From the NCBI GenBank assembly GCA_019359505.1, contig JAHHHD010000003.1:1-64000 (forward strand): a stretch of DNA of 64,000 bases, read 5' to 3'. Made by a program: the position numbers and the translations under genes. Source of the stretch: Drouetiella hepatica Uher 2000/2452. Lineage in GTDB: Bacteria; Cyanobacteriota; Cyanobacteriia; Elainellales; Elainellaceae. This document shows, one piece after another, positions 40,616 to 50,491 of this stretch; position 1 is the stretch's first letter, and each line of letters opens with the position of its first letter. The notes beneath the pieces were generated by a model, which worked only from the letters and a program-made list of their open reading frames with translations, made no database searches and was not told where the DNA came from.

Positions 40616-40921
40616 ATGGCAGTATCGTACCAAATCAGGCTAATGAATGAGAGTGAGGGCATCGACCAAACGGTGGAAGTCCCGGATGACGAATATGTTT
40701 TGGCAACTGCCGAAAGTGCAGGGATGGAGCTTCCTTCCTCCTGTCGTCAGGGGGTTTGCTCAACTTGCGCTGGAAAGCTAGTCACAGGCACTGTTGATCA
40801 AGCCGATCAGTCATTTCTGGAAGAGGAGCAAATTGCTGCGGGCTATGTTCTAATCTGCGTTGCCCACCCGACCTCAGACTGCACCATTCTGACGCACAAA
40901 GAAGAAGAACTAGCAGGTTGA
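40616..40921 (+). CDS. 2Fe-2S plant-type ferredoxin
   Basis: This 101-residue soluble electron carrier has the four cluster-binding cysteines in the usual pattern, [13 protein letters not shown] (Cys-x4-Cys-x2-Cys) and LICVAHP, at about residues 36-70. The sequence differs from photosynthetic PetF: the loop is [11 protein letters not shown], and the C-terminus [12 protein letters not shown] is longer. It may serve a dedicated redox partner. The ATG at 40616 follows a strong ribosome binding site at 40601-40609; an upstream start at 40583 would include it and is rejected. Confidence 0.93.
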   Translation: MAVSYQIRLMNESEGIDQTVEVPDDEYVLATAESAGMELPSSCRQGVCSTCAGKLVTGTVDQADQSFLEEEQIAAGYVLICVAHPTSDCTILTHKEEELAG

Positions 40922-40927
40922 TCTGAA

Positions 40928-41170
40928 ATGAGCAAAATTCTAGAGGCTACTATGACATTCGATCGCATCTTAATCCAATCGCAAGCCTTATTTGAGCGAG
41001 CTATTGTTGTTCCACCAGAGCCGCCTTTACCGCCCCAGCCGATGCCTCAACCCATTCCCCAGCCGATGCCAGATCCACTGCCAGACCCGCTACCGCCATC
41101 GCCGCTACCCGATCCCTATCCACCCTCAATTCCCATGCCTGAAGAACTGCCTGAACCTATTCGGGATTGA
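40928..41170 (+). CDS. Short proline-rich protein
   Basis: An 80-residue open frame 6 bp after the ferredoxin stop codon. The first 27 residues look ordinary (MTFDRILIQSQALFERAIVV); the rest is a Pro-rich run with PQPxPxP and DPLP repeats. The spacing argues for co-transcription with the ferredoxin gene. No family is recognised. If the first codon is the ATG at 40952, the product is 72 residues. It may be real, or a chance frame created by the short-period DNA repeat. Confidence 0.45.
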   Translation: MSKILEATMTFDRILIQSQALFERAIVVPPEPPLPPQPMPQPIPQPMPDPLPDPLPPSPLPDPYPPSIPMPEELPEPIRD

Positions 41171-41182
41171 GCAACCTATAGG

Positions 41183-41248
41183 TGTCGCCAGTTTGCTTAG
41201 AGCATTTTGGGTGGGGCGCTTCGCGCCCCACCCAAAATGCCCCGTCCT
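41183..41248. repeat. Palindromic repeat family 2, copy 2
   Basis: Same unit as 19711-19777: TGTCGCCAGTTTGCTTAG, then a stem with inner GGTGGGGCGC / GCGCCCCACC, loop TTC, then CCCGTCCT. In the outer stem an A-T pair of copy 1 is G-C here. It separates the convergent ferredoxin operon and pnp. Confidence 0.85.
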
Positions 41249-41375
41249 AAATGCCTTGACGGTTGCTCCATACACCCAAGGCTGTACAGATAAGCAGGCA
41301 TTAACTAGGGGCTTGGCAGTGCCAAGCCCCTACTCTATCAAACCTTGCTATGGGAGACAGACACGTCAAACGACA

Positions 41376-43526
41376 TTACTTCTCAGTTGAAGCTCGCGCA
41401 GCAGAAGCTTCGTCTGGGTGAATGCCTAACCGCGTCAGGTTAACCCGACCGCGATTGTCGATTTCTCGAATCTTGACGATCACCTCATCGCCCATTGCCA
41501 CCTCATCTTCCACCTTGCCAACGCGATAGTCTGCCAACTGCGAGATGTGAACCATGCCTTCTTTACCGGGAAGGAATTCCACAAATGCACCGATCGGAAT
41601 GATCCGCGTTACCTTGCCGACGTAGACATCGCCCGCGCTAAGCTTGCGAGTCATGCCTTCAATAATGGCACGCGCCTGCTTCGCCTTGACTCCATCGATC
41701 GCAGAAATGGTAACGGTACCGTCGTCGTCAATATCCACCTTGGCTCCCGTCTGCTCGGTAATGCCCTTGATGGTTTTTCCACCTGGTCCAATCACCATAC
41801 CTATCAAGTCAGTGTCGATCTTGATGGTCAGCAGACGAGGCGCATAGGGAGACATATCTGAGCGGGGTTGGTCGATCGTCGCCAGCATTTTCTCCAAAAT
41901 GTGGATACGAGCAGGTTTAGCCTGATTGATCGCATCCGCAATGACGCTGATGGGCAATCCGCTAATCTTCATGTCCATTTGCAGTGCCGTGATGCCGTGA
42001 TCGGTACCCGCAACCTTGAAGTCCATGTCGCCCAAGAAGTCTTCAATGCCCTGAATATCCGTCAGGATACGGACTTCTTCGCCCTCCTTAATCAAGCCCA
42101 TTGCTGCACCGCTGACAGGTTTGGTAATGGGAACGCCAGCATCCATCAAGGACAGCGTTGAGCCACAGACCGAACCCATAGAGGTGGAACCGTTGGAAGA
42201 GAGCACTTCAGACACCACCCGAATCACGTAAGGAAAATCTTCCTTGGAGGGCAGGACAGGCACCAAAGCCCGCTCTGCCAAGGCACCATGCCCCACTTCC
42301 CGCCGACCGGGCGATCGCATAGGCTTCGTTTCTCCCACCGAGTAGGGCGGGAAGTTGTAGTGATGCATGTAGCGCTTTTCTTCGTCCGGATGCAGGTCAT
42401 CCATATCCTGCGCGTCGCCCGGAGTACCCAAAGTCGTGACAGACATCACCTGCGTCAGACCCCGCTGAAACAAGCCACTGCCATGAACTCGATTGGGCAA
42501 AACTCCCGTCCGGCAGGAGATGGGGCGCACTTCGTCCAGCTTGCGTCCATCGACGCGGACGTTATCTTCCACAATTTGGCGACGCATCAGCTTCTTGGTG
42601 ATGCCCTTGAAGGTATTGCCCAGCGCCTTAGAGTTTTTCGCCGCCGCAGCGCGAATTGGGTCTTCTTCAGGCATTTCGGCAATCGCCGTCACCACAGTCG
42701 CCTTCACCTCATCCAGAGCCGCCTCGCGCTCAGACTTGGTGAGCGAGAATTGAGCCAAGATTTGCTTCACAGCATCGTTGACGCGATCGCCAATGAAGTC
42801 TTCCAGCGTCGGATCAACCGGAGGCTCTGTCTCCTGTACCAGCTCGATACCCAGCTCTGCCATCAGATCGCGCTGTGCCTGGATCAGGTCAGCCACCACC
42901 TCGTAGCCAAACTCGATCGCCTCAATGATGTCCTGCTCAGGCAGTTGATTAGCGCCCGCCTCGATCATGATCACGCCATCGGGTGAGCCTGCGACGACCA
43001 GATCCAGATCGCCCGCCTCAATTTCACTGTAGGTGGGATTGATGATGAAATCATCGCCGATCAAACCTACCCTGACAGCCGCCATGGGACCATTAAACGG
43101 AATCTTTGCCAGCATCGTGGCGATCGAAGCTCCCGTCACCGCCAACACATCGGGCGGCACTTTCTCGTCCATGGAAAGTGTAGTAGCCACAATTTGGATA
43201 TCATCTCGCAACCAGCCCGGAAACAGCGGACGCATGGGGCGATCGATCAAACGGCTAATCAGCGTAGCCCGCTCTGGCGGACGACCTTCTCGGCGCAAGA
43301 ACCCTCCCGGAATTCGTCCGGCTGCATATAGTCTTTCTTCGTAATCAACCAGCAGCGGCAGGAAATCAATTCCTTCTCGACCCGATGCCCGCGTTGCTGT
43401 CACCAAAACTGCGGTGTCGCCGGACTCTATCAACACCGAACCGCCTGCTTGCGGTGCAAGCAGACCTACTTTCAGCCTAATATCCCTTCCATCGAAGGAT
43501 ATCGACTTGTCTATTTCGTTGATCAT
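41376..43526 (-). CDS. pnp: Polyribonucleotide nucleotidyltransferase (PNPase)
   Basis: This 716-residue 3'-5' exoribonuclease degrades RNA by phosphorolysis and, in cyanobacteria, also makes heteropolymeric tails. It has two RNase PH domains (about 10-230 and 300-550; landmarks [20 protein letters not shown] and [21 protein letters not shown]), a linking helical domain, a KH domain ([15 protein letters not shown], about 565-580) and a C-terminal S1 domain ([30 protein letters not shown]). The sequence is complete and canonical. Long open frames on the opposite strand are shadows of the GC-rich coding bias. Confidence 0.96.
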   Translation of the reverse strand: MINEIDKSISFDGRDIRLKVGLLAPQAGGSVLIESGDTAVLVTATRASGREGIDFLPLLVDYEERLYAAGRIPGGFLRREGRPPERATLISRLIDRPMRPLFPGWLRDDIQIVATTLSMDEKVPPDVLAVTGASIATMLAKIPFNGPMAAVRVGLIGDDFIINPTYSEIEAGDLDLVVAGSPDGVIMIEAGANQLPEQDIIEAIEFGYEVVADLIQAQRDLMAELGIELVQETEPPVDPTLEDFIGDRVNDAVKQILAQFSLTKSEREAALDEVKATVVTAIAEMPEEDPIRAAAAKNSKALGNTFKGITKKLMRRQIVEDNVRVDGRKLDEVRPISCRTGVLPNRVHGSGLFQRGLTQVMSVTTLGTPGDAQDMDDLHPDEEKRYMHHYNFPPYSVGETKPMRSPGRREVGHGALAERALVPVLPSKEDFPYVIRVVSEVLSSNGSTSMGSVCGSTLSLMDAGVPITKPVSGAAMGLIKEGEEVRILTDIQGIEDFLGDMDFKVAGTDHGITALQMDMKISGLPISVIADAINQAKPARIHILEKMLATIDQPRSDMSPYAPRLLTIKIDTDLIGMVIGPGGKTIKGITEQTGAKVDIDDDGTVTISAIDGVKAKQARAIIEGMTRKLSAGDVYVGKVTRIIPIGAFVEFLPGKEGMVHISQLADYRVGKVEDEVAMGDEVIVKIREIDNRGRVNLTRLGIHPDEASAARASTEK

Positions 43527-43610
43527 GAAGCGCCCAATCCTTGGCTAATGTCCTCTTTTTTCTTCTGAGGCAATCGTAACACTGATATTGGGATAGCGCT
43601 TCATTAAGGG

Positions 43611-43692
43611 GTGATGGGTGGATGGGGTGATGGGTAGATGGGGTGATGAGTGGATGGGGTAAGGTTTATCCACTCATCCACCCATCCACTCA
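43611..43692. repeat. Tandem GGTGATGGGTGGAT-type repeat with hairpin
   Basis: Degenerate units of GGGGTGATGGGTGGAT are followed by the reverse complement of the last units. A core hairpin pairs GATGAGTGGAT (43645-43655) with ATCCACTCATC (43668-43678). It lies between the end of the TM-helix protein gene and the start of pnp on the same strand, so it may be a terminator for the first or a leader element for the second. Confidence 0.55.
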
Positions 43693-43699
43693 TCTACTT

Positions 43700-45379
43700 C
43701 TACCGTGCTCTGCCTTTAAAGGAATCGAGCCATTCCCGAACTTGATCGCCAGCAACATCTCGTCCACCCAAGCCAAACGCCAGGGCGATCGCCACGGCAA
43801 TTGCGCCTAAGAGCAAACCAAAGGCAAGGTTGACAATGCTGCTAGCAATACCCATTTGCTGTAACGCCATTGCAGTCACGAGAGCAATGATGGCAATCCG
43901 CGCCGTTTGACCCAAGATCTGCGCTTGGCTATTGCCCGATGCGGTAATGAGCTGGAAGGCAAGATTGGCAAGGTATAAGCCCACGCCAAAGATCACCACG
44001 CCCACCAAGACACGAGCCGCAACGGCAAGAATACCGTTAACGATCGCCGTCAGCACAGGCAGCCCAATCACTTCGGTTGCGGCAACCGCACCAAACAAAA
44101 GGATGCCCACTAAGACGACGATGCCCGCAATCTCTGAAGGCGTGCGTCTTGGCAGCGGCGGAGTTAGCGCCTGTCTAGAGGCAACCTCTTCTTCCGCCAA
44201 AATATCTTGAGGATAGGGAGGCGTGACCACCGGAGTCGGAATCGGCGGCAGACCCAGCCAGTTAAAGATATTGTCAAAGCCAATGCTAGTGAGGATGCTA
44301 GCCACCAGATCGGCAACAAACCGTCCGATGACGTAGAACAGAACCAGAATGAGCGCTGCGGTAAAGATCTGCGGCAGCGTCGTCAGGATTTGCTCCAACA
44401 TACGGGTCGCAGGGGCAGAGATCGCCTGAACATCTAGGGCGTTGAGAGCCGCGATCGCCGTTGGAATGAGCACCAGCACATAAACGATCGTGCCGAGCAG
44501 TGCCGAGAGCGACATGCCTCCCGTTGAGCGGGTTAAGCCAACTCGTCTGCCGAGTTGATCAGTGCCAACTGCCGCCAAAAGATTGGTGACAATGCCCCGC
44601 ACGACTCGCGCTACTAGCCAGCCCACAGCCCCAATAATGACTGCCGTCAGGATCTTCGGTAGCGCCGAAAGCACTTGATTCAGCAAGTTCTGGACGGGAG
44701 CTAGCGGCCCTTGAAGATCCAAGACATCCAGGATCAGCGGCAGGAAGAATAGCAGAATAAACCAGTAGAGGGCATTTCCCAAGGTTTCGTTCAACAAAAA
44801 CGGACTAGCTTCGCCCGTTTGGGAAGATAGGCGATCGTCTAAGTTAAACCGCGCCAGACCTCTTGTTAAAATCGTCTTAGACAGGGTTGCCAGCAGCAGC
44901 GCCACACCCAGCAGCAGCGCAGCGCTACCCAACTTGGGTAAATAGCTAAAAATTTGCTGAAGGAAGCTATTCAGCGGTGCCGATACCGATGTCAGGTTGA
45001 GGGCATTGAGGAAGGCGACGATCGCAAACGCCATGATGACCCAGAACACCAGCAGCGAGAGCCACTTCTCGATCGGGGGCGAATCGGCTCCGGCAGGTCG
45101 TCCGGTCATCCAGTTAGCAATGCGATTGTCAATACTGGTGCGATTCAGAAGACCTTTGACGACTGAAGCCACCACCAGCGCCACCAGCCAGCCGATAATC
45201 AGGAGAGCGATCGCTCCCAAAATACTGGGTAAATAGGTGCCAATCTGGGTGAGAAATCCCGGTTGAACAAGCTGCACTGAACTCGGCTGAGCGGGGGCGG
45301 CGTTAACCTGGGCTAGCCAGAAAACAGGAGACGTTGGTTGCCAGAGAACACTTGCAGGTGAGTACCAAAAATGATCCAT
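43700..45379 (-). CDS. Membrane protein with repeated TM-helix domains, MscS-like
   Basis: A 559-residue integral membrane protein built from at least four copies of the conserved TM-helix unit found N-terminal to some mechanosensitive channels: YLPSILGAIALLIIGWLVALVVA, LLGVALLLATLSKTI, ALPKILTAVIIGAVGWLVARV, TLPQIFTAALILVLFYVIGRFVADL. It ends with VREWLDSFKGRAR. No true MscS beta-domain is apparent. Similar multi-repeat proteins are common in cyanobacteria and annotated as mechanosensitive ion channel related. Role in osmotic release is inferred only. Confidence 0.8.
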   Translation of the reverse strand: MDHFWYSPASVLWQPTSPVFWLAQVNAAPAQPSSVQLVQPGFLTQIGTYLPSILGAIALLIIGWLVALVVASVVKGLLNRTSIDNRIANWMTGRPAGADSPPIEKWLSLLVFWVIMAFAIVAFLNALNLTSVSAPLNSFLQQIFSYLPKLGSAALLLGVALLLATLSKTILTRGLARFNLDDRLSSQTGEASPFLLNETLGNALYWFILLFFLPLILDVLDLQGPLAPVQNLLNQVLSALPKILTAVIIGAVGWLVARVVRGIVTNLLAAVGTDQLGRRVGLTRSTGGMSLSALLGTIVYVLVLIPTAIAALNALDVQAISAPATRMLEQILTTLPQIFTAALILVLFYVIGRFVADLVASILTSIGFDNIFNWLGLPPIPTPVVTPPYPQDILAEEEVASRQALTPPLPRRTPSEIAGIVVLVGILLFGAVAATEVIGLPVLTAIVNGILAVAARVLVGVVIFGVGLYLANLAFQLITASGNSQAQILGQTARIAIIALVTAMALQQMGIASSIVNLAFGLLLGAIAVAIALAFGLGGRDVAGDQVREWLDSFKGRAR

Positions 45380-45815
45380 ATTCTTACCCTTATGAGCTAA
45401 TACAGGGCTAAATTTGACGCAGAAGTAAGATCCGAGAATTATCAGAGGCTAATAATCTCGTGACCTTTTCGCAGCTTGAGGTCAACAGGCTGCTGATTAA
45501 GCACAGCCCGGAGGACAGTAAGCGGCTAGAAACTGACTCATGCGCTGATAGAACTTTAAGGCTTAAGAGGTCATAAAACTAGCAAACACCGTTACACTAT
45601 TTCGCTGATCAGAAGCTAGCTTCCGCTTTTATGCTGAAATAGGCTTGAAAATAGCAGAGTTTTTTTTATATAAATTTAGAAAGGCAGCCTGCCTATGTCA
45701 GCTCCATAATTTCAATAAACCTCTTGCAGATTGGATTGAGTGGGAGCTATGCCCCCACTCAATCCAATCTAGAAATCCTAATCTGCAAGAGATCTAATAT
45801 TCTTTGTGAATTCTC
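45380..45815. other. Divergent intergenic region with nested inverted repeats
   Basis: A 436-bp AT-rich region. Apart from the small element at 45721-45791 I see no gene or RNA. It should hold promoters for both flanking genes. Confidence 0.45.
45721..45791. mobile_element. 71-bp MITE-like element with nested hairpin
   Basis: Terminal repeats CTCTTGCAGATT (45721-45732) and AATCTGCAAGAG (45780-45791). Inside is a second, overlapping inverted repeat with 17-bp arms AGATTGGATTGAGTGGG / CCCACTCAATCCAATCT (45728-45770). The left ends overlap, so two alternative hairpins can form. No coding capacity. Confidence 0.65.
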
Positions 45816-46259
45816 ATGCCATCTGAAGCGTTTGAACAGTCGATCCAAATCTATGCCAGCGCCACTGCCGTAGAGCGATGCATCACGGATCTGACCTTAA
45901 TGCACCGCTGGCTGAATCCTGCCCTGCGCTGTGAGCCGATCGGCAAGTGGAGTACGGAGCTAGGCAGCAGGAGCCGCTTTGTGATTCAAGTGCCTTGGGT
46001 GAAACCGACCCTCAAAAGCGTAGTTGTGGAACGAGAGCCGGGATTAGTGGTCTGGGAATTTAGCGGCTTTTTTAAGGGACGCGATCGCTGGGAGTGTCAG
46101 CCCAACAAGCAAGGCACTCTTTTAGTCAATCGCTTTGAGTTCAATATTCCTAATCCGCTGGTGCGCTATGGGTTCAATACCTTTGCCGCTAACTGGACGA
46201 AGCAAGACATGCAGGAGCAGCTCCGCCGATTGAAACGAGTTGCAGAAGAGAAAATCTAG
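45816..46259 (+). CDS. SRPBCC-family protein (START-like domain)
   Basis: A 147-residue protein with the START/Bet v1-like cavity fold: QSIQIYASATAVERCITDLTLMHRWLN near the start, SRFVIQVPWVKPTLKSVVVE in the middle and a long C-terminal helix WTKQDMQEQLRRLKRVAEEK. Such proteins bind hydrophobic ligands. The ligand and pathway are unknown. The gene converges with the LuxR-type regulator at 46267, leaving 7 bp between the two stops. Confidence 0.85.
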   Translation: MPSEAFEQSIQIYASATAVERCITDLTLMHRWLNPALRCEPIGKWSTELGSRSRFVIQVPWVKPTLKSVVVEREPGLVVWEFSGFFKGRDRWECQPNKQGTLLVNRFEFNIPNPLVRYGFNTFAANWTKQDMQEQLRRLKRVAEEKI

Positions 46260-46266
46260 ATGTTGT

Positions 46267-46869
46267 TTAGCTCTTCTGTTTAACGTAGATATTCTTCATG
46301 TGCTTCTTGACGGTATTGGGCGTGATGTGCAGCTCTAACGCAGTTTGCTTATAGGTGTATCCCATGCGGTGAAGTACCCAAACTTCTTTTTCACGCGGCG
46401 TTAAGCCATATCGTTCTGATTCTTCGATCGCCATATTTCTAATAGCCTGATGTCGATCTTCTATGGTGATCAGGAGGCAAGAGTGTTCAAAAGATTCTAA
46501 CTTTAGCCATCGCACTCGAATATGAAAAGCAGAGCTGTCTGTAAAAATCTCAGATTCAATCAGCCACTGCTGTTCAGGAAATAAATTACGGCTATGAATT
46601 AAGGACTGGCAAACGTGCCAGATTTCTCCAGGCACTAGCTCAATCAACGACTGATTTTGATTGAGCTGCTGCAAAACTCGACGGGCGCGATCGTTTGCAT
46701 ACAGCACTTCTTTTTGATCAGTCAATATTAAGATGCCATCCATAGAGTCTTCAATACTTTTTTTAAGGATTGAAGATTGCTCTTGGCCTGAAGAAAAGAA
46801 TGTTTTAGATAAGATTGTTTGCCCGGTCTGAGTCGTTAAACCTTGGGGAGGATTAAGAGTACTTTTCAT
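46267..46869 (-). CDS. LuxR-family regulator with PAS-like sensor
   Basis: A 200-residue protein. A PAS-like domain (about 35-140: SIEDSMDGILILTDQKEVLYANDRARRVLQQL) is followed by a LuxR-type helix-turn-helix (about 150-197: YGLTPREKEVWVLHRMGYTYKQTALELHITPNTVKKHM). The HTH is canonical except for a short final segment. There is no phosphoacceptor domain, so the PAS domain probably senses a ligand or redox state directly. It is downstream of the CheA hybrid gene on the same strand, 289 bp away with a strong palindrome between, so it is most likely transcribed separately. Confidence 0.85.
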   Translation of the reverse strand: MKSTLNPPQGLTTQTGQTILSKTFFSSGQEQSSILKKSIEDSMDGILILTDQKEVLYANDRARRVLQQLNQNQSLIELVPGEIWHVCQSLIHSRNLFPEQQWLIESEIFTDSSAFHIRVRWLKLESFEHSCLLITIEDRHQAIRNMAIEESERYGLTPREKEVWVLHRMGYTYKQTALELHITPNTVKKHMKNIYVKQKS

Positions 46870-47099
46870 TTTAGGGGGCTTGAATGAATACCATCACTTT
46901 CTATCAAAAATTCTGGTCAAGCCATCACCCGCAGGGGTAAACATTAGTGGATAGTTTACTGACACCCAGAAAAAATCATGCGATGCAAGTGTAACACTGC
47001 GGTATCTGCTATGGCGATCGCGCCATGATTGATAGCGGTTGGGGCATGAGTATCTGCCACTTGGCAATGAAGTGGGGAGCATTGCTGATCTTCATGCGT

Positions 47100-47140
47100 G
47101 ATTTTTTGAAAAGGGCGCGTTGTGCCCTTTTCAAAAAATC
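47100..47140. terminator. Strong hairpin after the CheA gene
   Basis: 17-bp perfect arms GATTTTTTGAAAAGGGC / GCCCTTTTCAAAAAATC around a 7-nt loop, with T-rich tracts on both strands. It lies 18 bp beyond the CheA stop and is a likely intrinsic terminator of the cluster. Confidence 0.7.
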
Positions 47141-47158
47141 CAAACAATCACGCCCAGA

Positions 47159-50100
47159 TCAAGGAGCCATGAGTTTCTCGATCGCCCCCAAAAATTCCTG
47201 CTCTAGATAGGGCTTGGTGAAGTAGTCTGCCGCTCCTAATTTCAGCGCTAGCCAGCGATGTTTATCATTGCTGCGGGAGGTCAACATGACCACCGGGATC
47301 TCTGAAAGCTGAGGATCTTGACGGCGATAGCTGAGGAATTCAAAGCCATTCATGTTGGGCATTTCAACATCGCAGATCACGAGCTTTACAGATGCGTGAC
47401 GCAACTGATCGATCGCCTCCCATCCGTCTCTCGCTTGCAACACGCGAAAACCTGCTCTTTCAAGTGAAAGCGCCAGCGTTTGCCGCAGAGTCGTAGCATC
47501 GTCTACCACAAGAATGGTAGAAGTTTGTGGTCTGATTGCAACAGGTTTATGGATTGCGGGAGTGCTGCTCAGTTTTTCTCCCAGAGAAAGCAGTGTTGCC
47601 CCATCGATGACAGGCACAAGGCTACCGTCTCCCAAGATGGTGCAACCATAGGCATAGCGGGGAGGGGTGATGGCAGTCCCAAAGGGTTTGACAATCAGTT
47701 CTTGCTCATTAATAAGGCGATCGACCTCTAGCGCAAAAATCTGCTGTTCTTGACGCACAATCAGCAGAGGTAATGCCCAATCATCAGGGGAGGAAACGAC
47801 AGTCAAAGCTCTGCCAGGAGCCGTTTCAGGTAATGGACAGTGATAGTCCAATAGATCACCTATTCGATAGGTAGGAATGATCTGCTCCCGCCAATAGAGA
47901 AAGCGCTGTGCCCCAGATTGCTTAATCTGGTCGGCTTGAGGCGTTAAGACTTCTTCAACGCTGTCAGCCGATAGCGCCACCGCACTTGTCCCCACGAGAC
48001 AAATAATCAGTTTGGCGATCGTCAAAGTTAAGGGCAAGTGCATCATAAAGGTCGTGCCTTTGCCGGGTGCAGAAGTTACGGTGACGCTGCCTTTGACGGC
48101 TTGAAGCTGCGATCGAACCACATCTAGCCCAATGCCCCGCCCTGACAATTCACTCACCTGGACAGCGGTTGAAAAACCAGGTTCAAAAATGAATTCAAAT
48201 AGCTGATCTGGAGAGGTAAAAATGAGCTGATCGGCAGATAGCCAGCCCAATTCAAAAGCTCTGCTCCGAATGCGATCTAAGTTAAGTCCTCGACCATCAT
48301 CTTTAACTTCCAAAATCGTCTGATTGCCTTTGTAATAGGCCCGAATTTCTAGCTGACCCTGTTCAGATTTACCTTGTTGAAGCCTAATAGTGGCTGGCTC
48401 TATTCCATGATCAAAAGCATTCCGCACTAGGTGCAGCAGTGGGTCATAGAGCTTTTCTAGAATTGCTTTATCAATAAGAATATCTGTTCCCGTTAGCTTC
48501 AGATTTACAGGCTTATGATAGGTTGTAGACAGATCTCTCAAGACGCGAGGAAGGCGGTTTAAGACTTCTCCCACAGGCAGCATTCTTGCCCATCTAAACT
48601 CATTTTGAATGTGAGACAGCGTTTGCTTTTGCTGATCTAAGATGCGGTTTGACTGTCGGGCAAACAGCGCAACATCGTCGATCGACTCCTCAATCTGAAC
48701 GACATTTTCAAGCAGCTCCTGAAATTGAGAATAGAGCGATCCATAACGATCCATTTCTAGAGAATCAAACTCTACCCAACTGGGATTAGACACAGGAAAA
48801 TTTAGGGTGCCCGTGATCAAAGAACTTTCTTCCTGAGTTTCCAGTGTTCCATTTCCCACGATCGCAGTTCTTACATCAGGAGCATCCTCTTTGGGATTGC
48901 TTAGCAATTGATCCGATCGTTCCTGTAACTGAATCACCGTAGCTTGAAACCTAGAGAATCGATTGCGCAACTCTCGCAAGACGCTTTGAAGCTGTTCATT
49001 TTGCAGCGACAGCCCCTCGCGATCGATCATCAGTTCGCCTGTCAGGTTATTCATCCGTTCTAGCCGTTCCGAATCCACTCGGACGGTAAGCGGAGCAACG
49101 GGCAATTCTGTCTGGCGGGCAGCTGTACGAGCAGGGTAATAGAGTTCAGCAGAGCGGCTGACTTGGAGCGCTCCGCTTACTTCTTGCGGAAAGTTTGGAG
49201 GCGTAGCTTCAAATCCATCTGGGTCTACGGCAGCATTAACGATCCACTCTGCATCAATGGTTTCTGGGCTGTTAGGGCTTAAGGGATTAGAGCTTAAAAT
49301 ATTAGGGCTTAAAGCATCGAAAGTTTCAAGCTCAGCCTCAACCGTGATACCGACTGTGATACTGTCCTGCTGAAAATCTTCTGTTAGTGCAAATGAGTCA
49401 TCAGCTTCTGACAGATCAGGAATATTGGGTGAAGGCTCAGAGCGATCGTCCTCAAATTCTGTTTCAAAAACGACATCACGGGTATCAATCAGGTTTTCAA
49501 ATTCGTTTTCAGTGGCTTCATCAAATTCACGCTCAAATTCATGATCGAATTCATCGCCAAATACATTACCAAACACATTTTGAAGTAGAGGAATTGCGGC
49601 TAGAGCTTCTACCTGTGAGTCTATTTGTAGATCTGCTTGTGAATCTGCTACGTGAGTTACTGTATCCAGTAAAGTGCCATCTGCTAGCGCCAACAGCATT
49701 GCTGAAGGTTTAATTAATTGAGTGCGATCGCTCAGCGCTATCTGCCTACTGCGTTCAAAATCAGCTAACGCCAGTCGAGTAATTTCCAGAGCGCGATCGG
49801 GATGGTCATCTAGCGCACCACCCACTGTTTCAGCAATGATTCCTAAAGCGGGCAGACTAAGCATCTCAGCAAATCCTGCAAACACCTCTAGCTGTGCCCG
49901 CAACTCCCCCGCCACTTCGTAGTCTTGAGGACATGCCACCACTGCCGCCAAATGTTCCAGCCCTTGCACGACATCGACTTCCAAAATAGAGGAAAGCATG
50001 TTCACGCCCATATCAGAGGAGCTGGGAACATAGCTCTCAGTTTGCAGCAGGGCATCGCCGCAATATTGCTCAATCTGCGTCAGAATCGGATCAGCGATCG

Positions 50101-50458
50101 CCAACACGGCTTCGGAATCTAAATGACCTGTTGTAATTTGCTCCATCAGCGGCAGTCGCAGACAGTCGTAAGCGCGCAAAAGCTGACTCTCTAGCTGAGT
50201 ATCTATCTCTAACGTTTCGCTGTAGAGCGCCTTAAAGATGTTTTCCAGACGGTGAGCGAGGGTGGCGATCGCTTCTAAGCCAACGCTAGCCGCGCCACCC
50301 TTAAGAGAATGGGCAGCCCGCATCAGATTATGAACCTCGGCAGTGCTGCGACCTTGGCTAAGGCTGAGTAAACCCGTCTCAATAATTTGCAATAGCTCAG
50401 GAGCTTCTGCGCTAAAAAACTGATAAGCTTGGTCGCGAATATCGGGATTAATTGCCAT
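47159..50458 (-). CDS. CheA-type hybrid histidine kinase with response-regulator domain
   Basis: A 1099-residue kinase, similar in layout to PixL/PilL-type CheA proteins of cyanobacterial motility clusters. Order: Hpt domain (1 to about 110, His50 in RAAHSLKGGAASVG), a second Hpt-like helical segment (about 130-240), a long acidic linker with F-G-D-E-F-type repeats (about 265-335), dimerisation helices (about 470-660), HATPase (LVRNAFDHGIEP, DDGRGLNLDRIR), a CheW-like domain (about 810-960) and a receiver domain with phospho-Asp in LVICDVEMPNMNG and FTKPY. It would phosphorylate the CheY at 56933 and the PatA-like protein. Confidence 0.92.
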   Translation of the reverse strand: MAINPDIRDQAYQFFSAEAPELLQIIETGLLSLSQGRSTAEVHNLMRAAHSLKGGAASVGLEAIATLAHRLENIFKALYSETLEIDTQLESQLLRAYDCLRLPLMEQITTGHLDSEAVLAIADPILTQIEQYCGDALLQTESYVPSSSDMGVNMLSSILEVDVVQGLEHLAAVVACPQDYEVAGELRAQLEVFAGFAEMLSLPALGIIAETVGGALDDHPDRALEITRLALADFERSRQIALSDRTQLIKPSAMLLALADGTLLDTVTHVADSQADLQIDSQVEALAAIPLLQNVFGNVFGDEFDHEFEREFDEATENEFENLIDTRDVVFETEFEDDRSEPSPNIPDLSEADDSFALTEDFQQDSITVGITVEAELETFDALSPNILSSNPLSPNSPETIDAEWIVNAAVDPDGFEATPPNFPQEVSGALQVSRSAELYYPARTAARQTELPVAPLTVRVDSERLERMNNLTGELMIDREGLSLQNEQLQSVLRELRNRFSRFQATVIQLQERSDQLLSNPKEDAPDVRTAIVGNGTLETQEESSLITGTLNFPVSNPSWVEFDSLEMDRYGSLYSQFQELLENVVQIEESIDDVALFARQSNRILDQQKQTLSHIQNEFRWARMLPVGEVLNRLPRVLRDLSTTYHKPVNLKLTGTDILIDKAILEKLYDPLLHLVRNAFDHGIEPATIRLQQGKSEQGQLEIRAYYKGNQTILEVKDDGRGLNLDRIRSRAFELGWLSADQLIFTSPDQLFEFIFEPGFSTAVQVSELSGRGIGLDVVRSQLQAVKGSVTVTSAPGKGTTFMMHLPLTLTIAKLIICLVGTSAVALSADSVEEVLTPQADQIKQSGAQRFLYWREQIIPTYRIGDLLDYHCPLPETAPGRALTVVSSPDDWALPLLIVRQEQQIFALEVDRLINEQELIVKPFGTAITPPRYAYGCTILGDGSLVPVIDGATLLSLGEKLSSTPAIHKPVAIRPQTSTILVVDDATTLRQTLALSLERAGFRVLQARDGWEAIDQLRHASVKLVICDVEMPNMNGFEFLSYRRQDPQLSEIPVVMLTSRSNDKHRWLALKLGAADYFTKPYLEQEFLGAIEKLMAP

Positions 50459-50491
50459 AGACTGATTCCCTTAACCAATTCTGCTTGACTA

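Noticed and set aside
42288-42986. 232-codon plus-strand frame.
   Set aside because: Antisense to the well-conserved pnp coding sequence, with no family resemblance.
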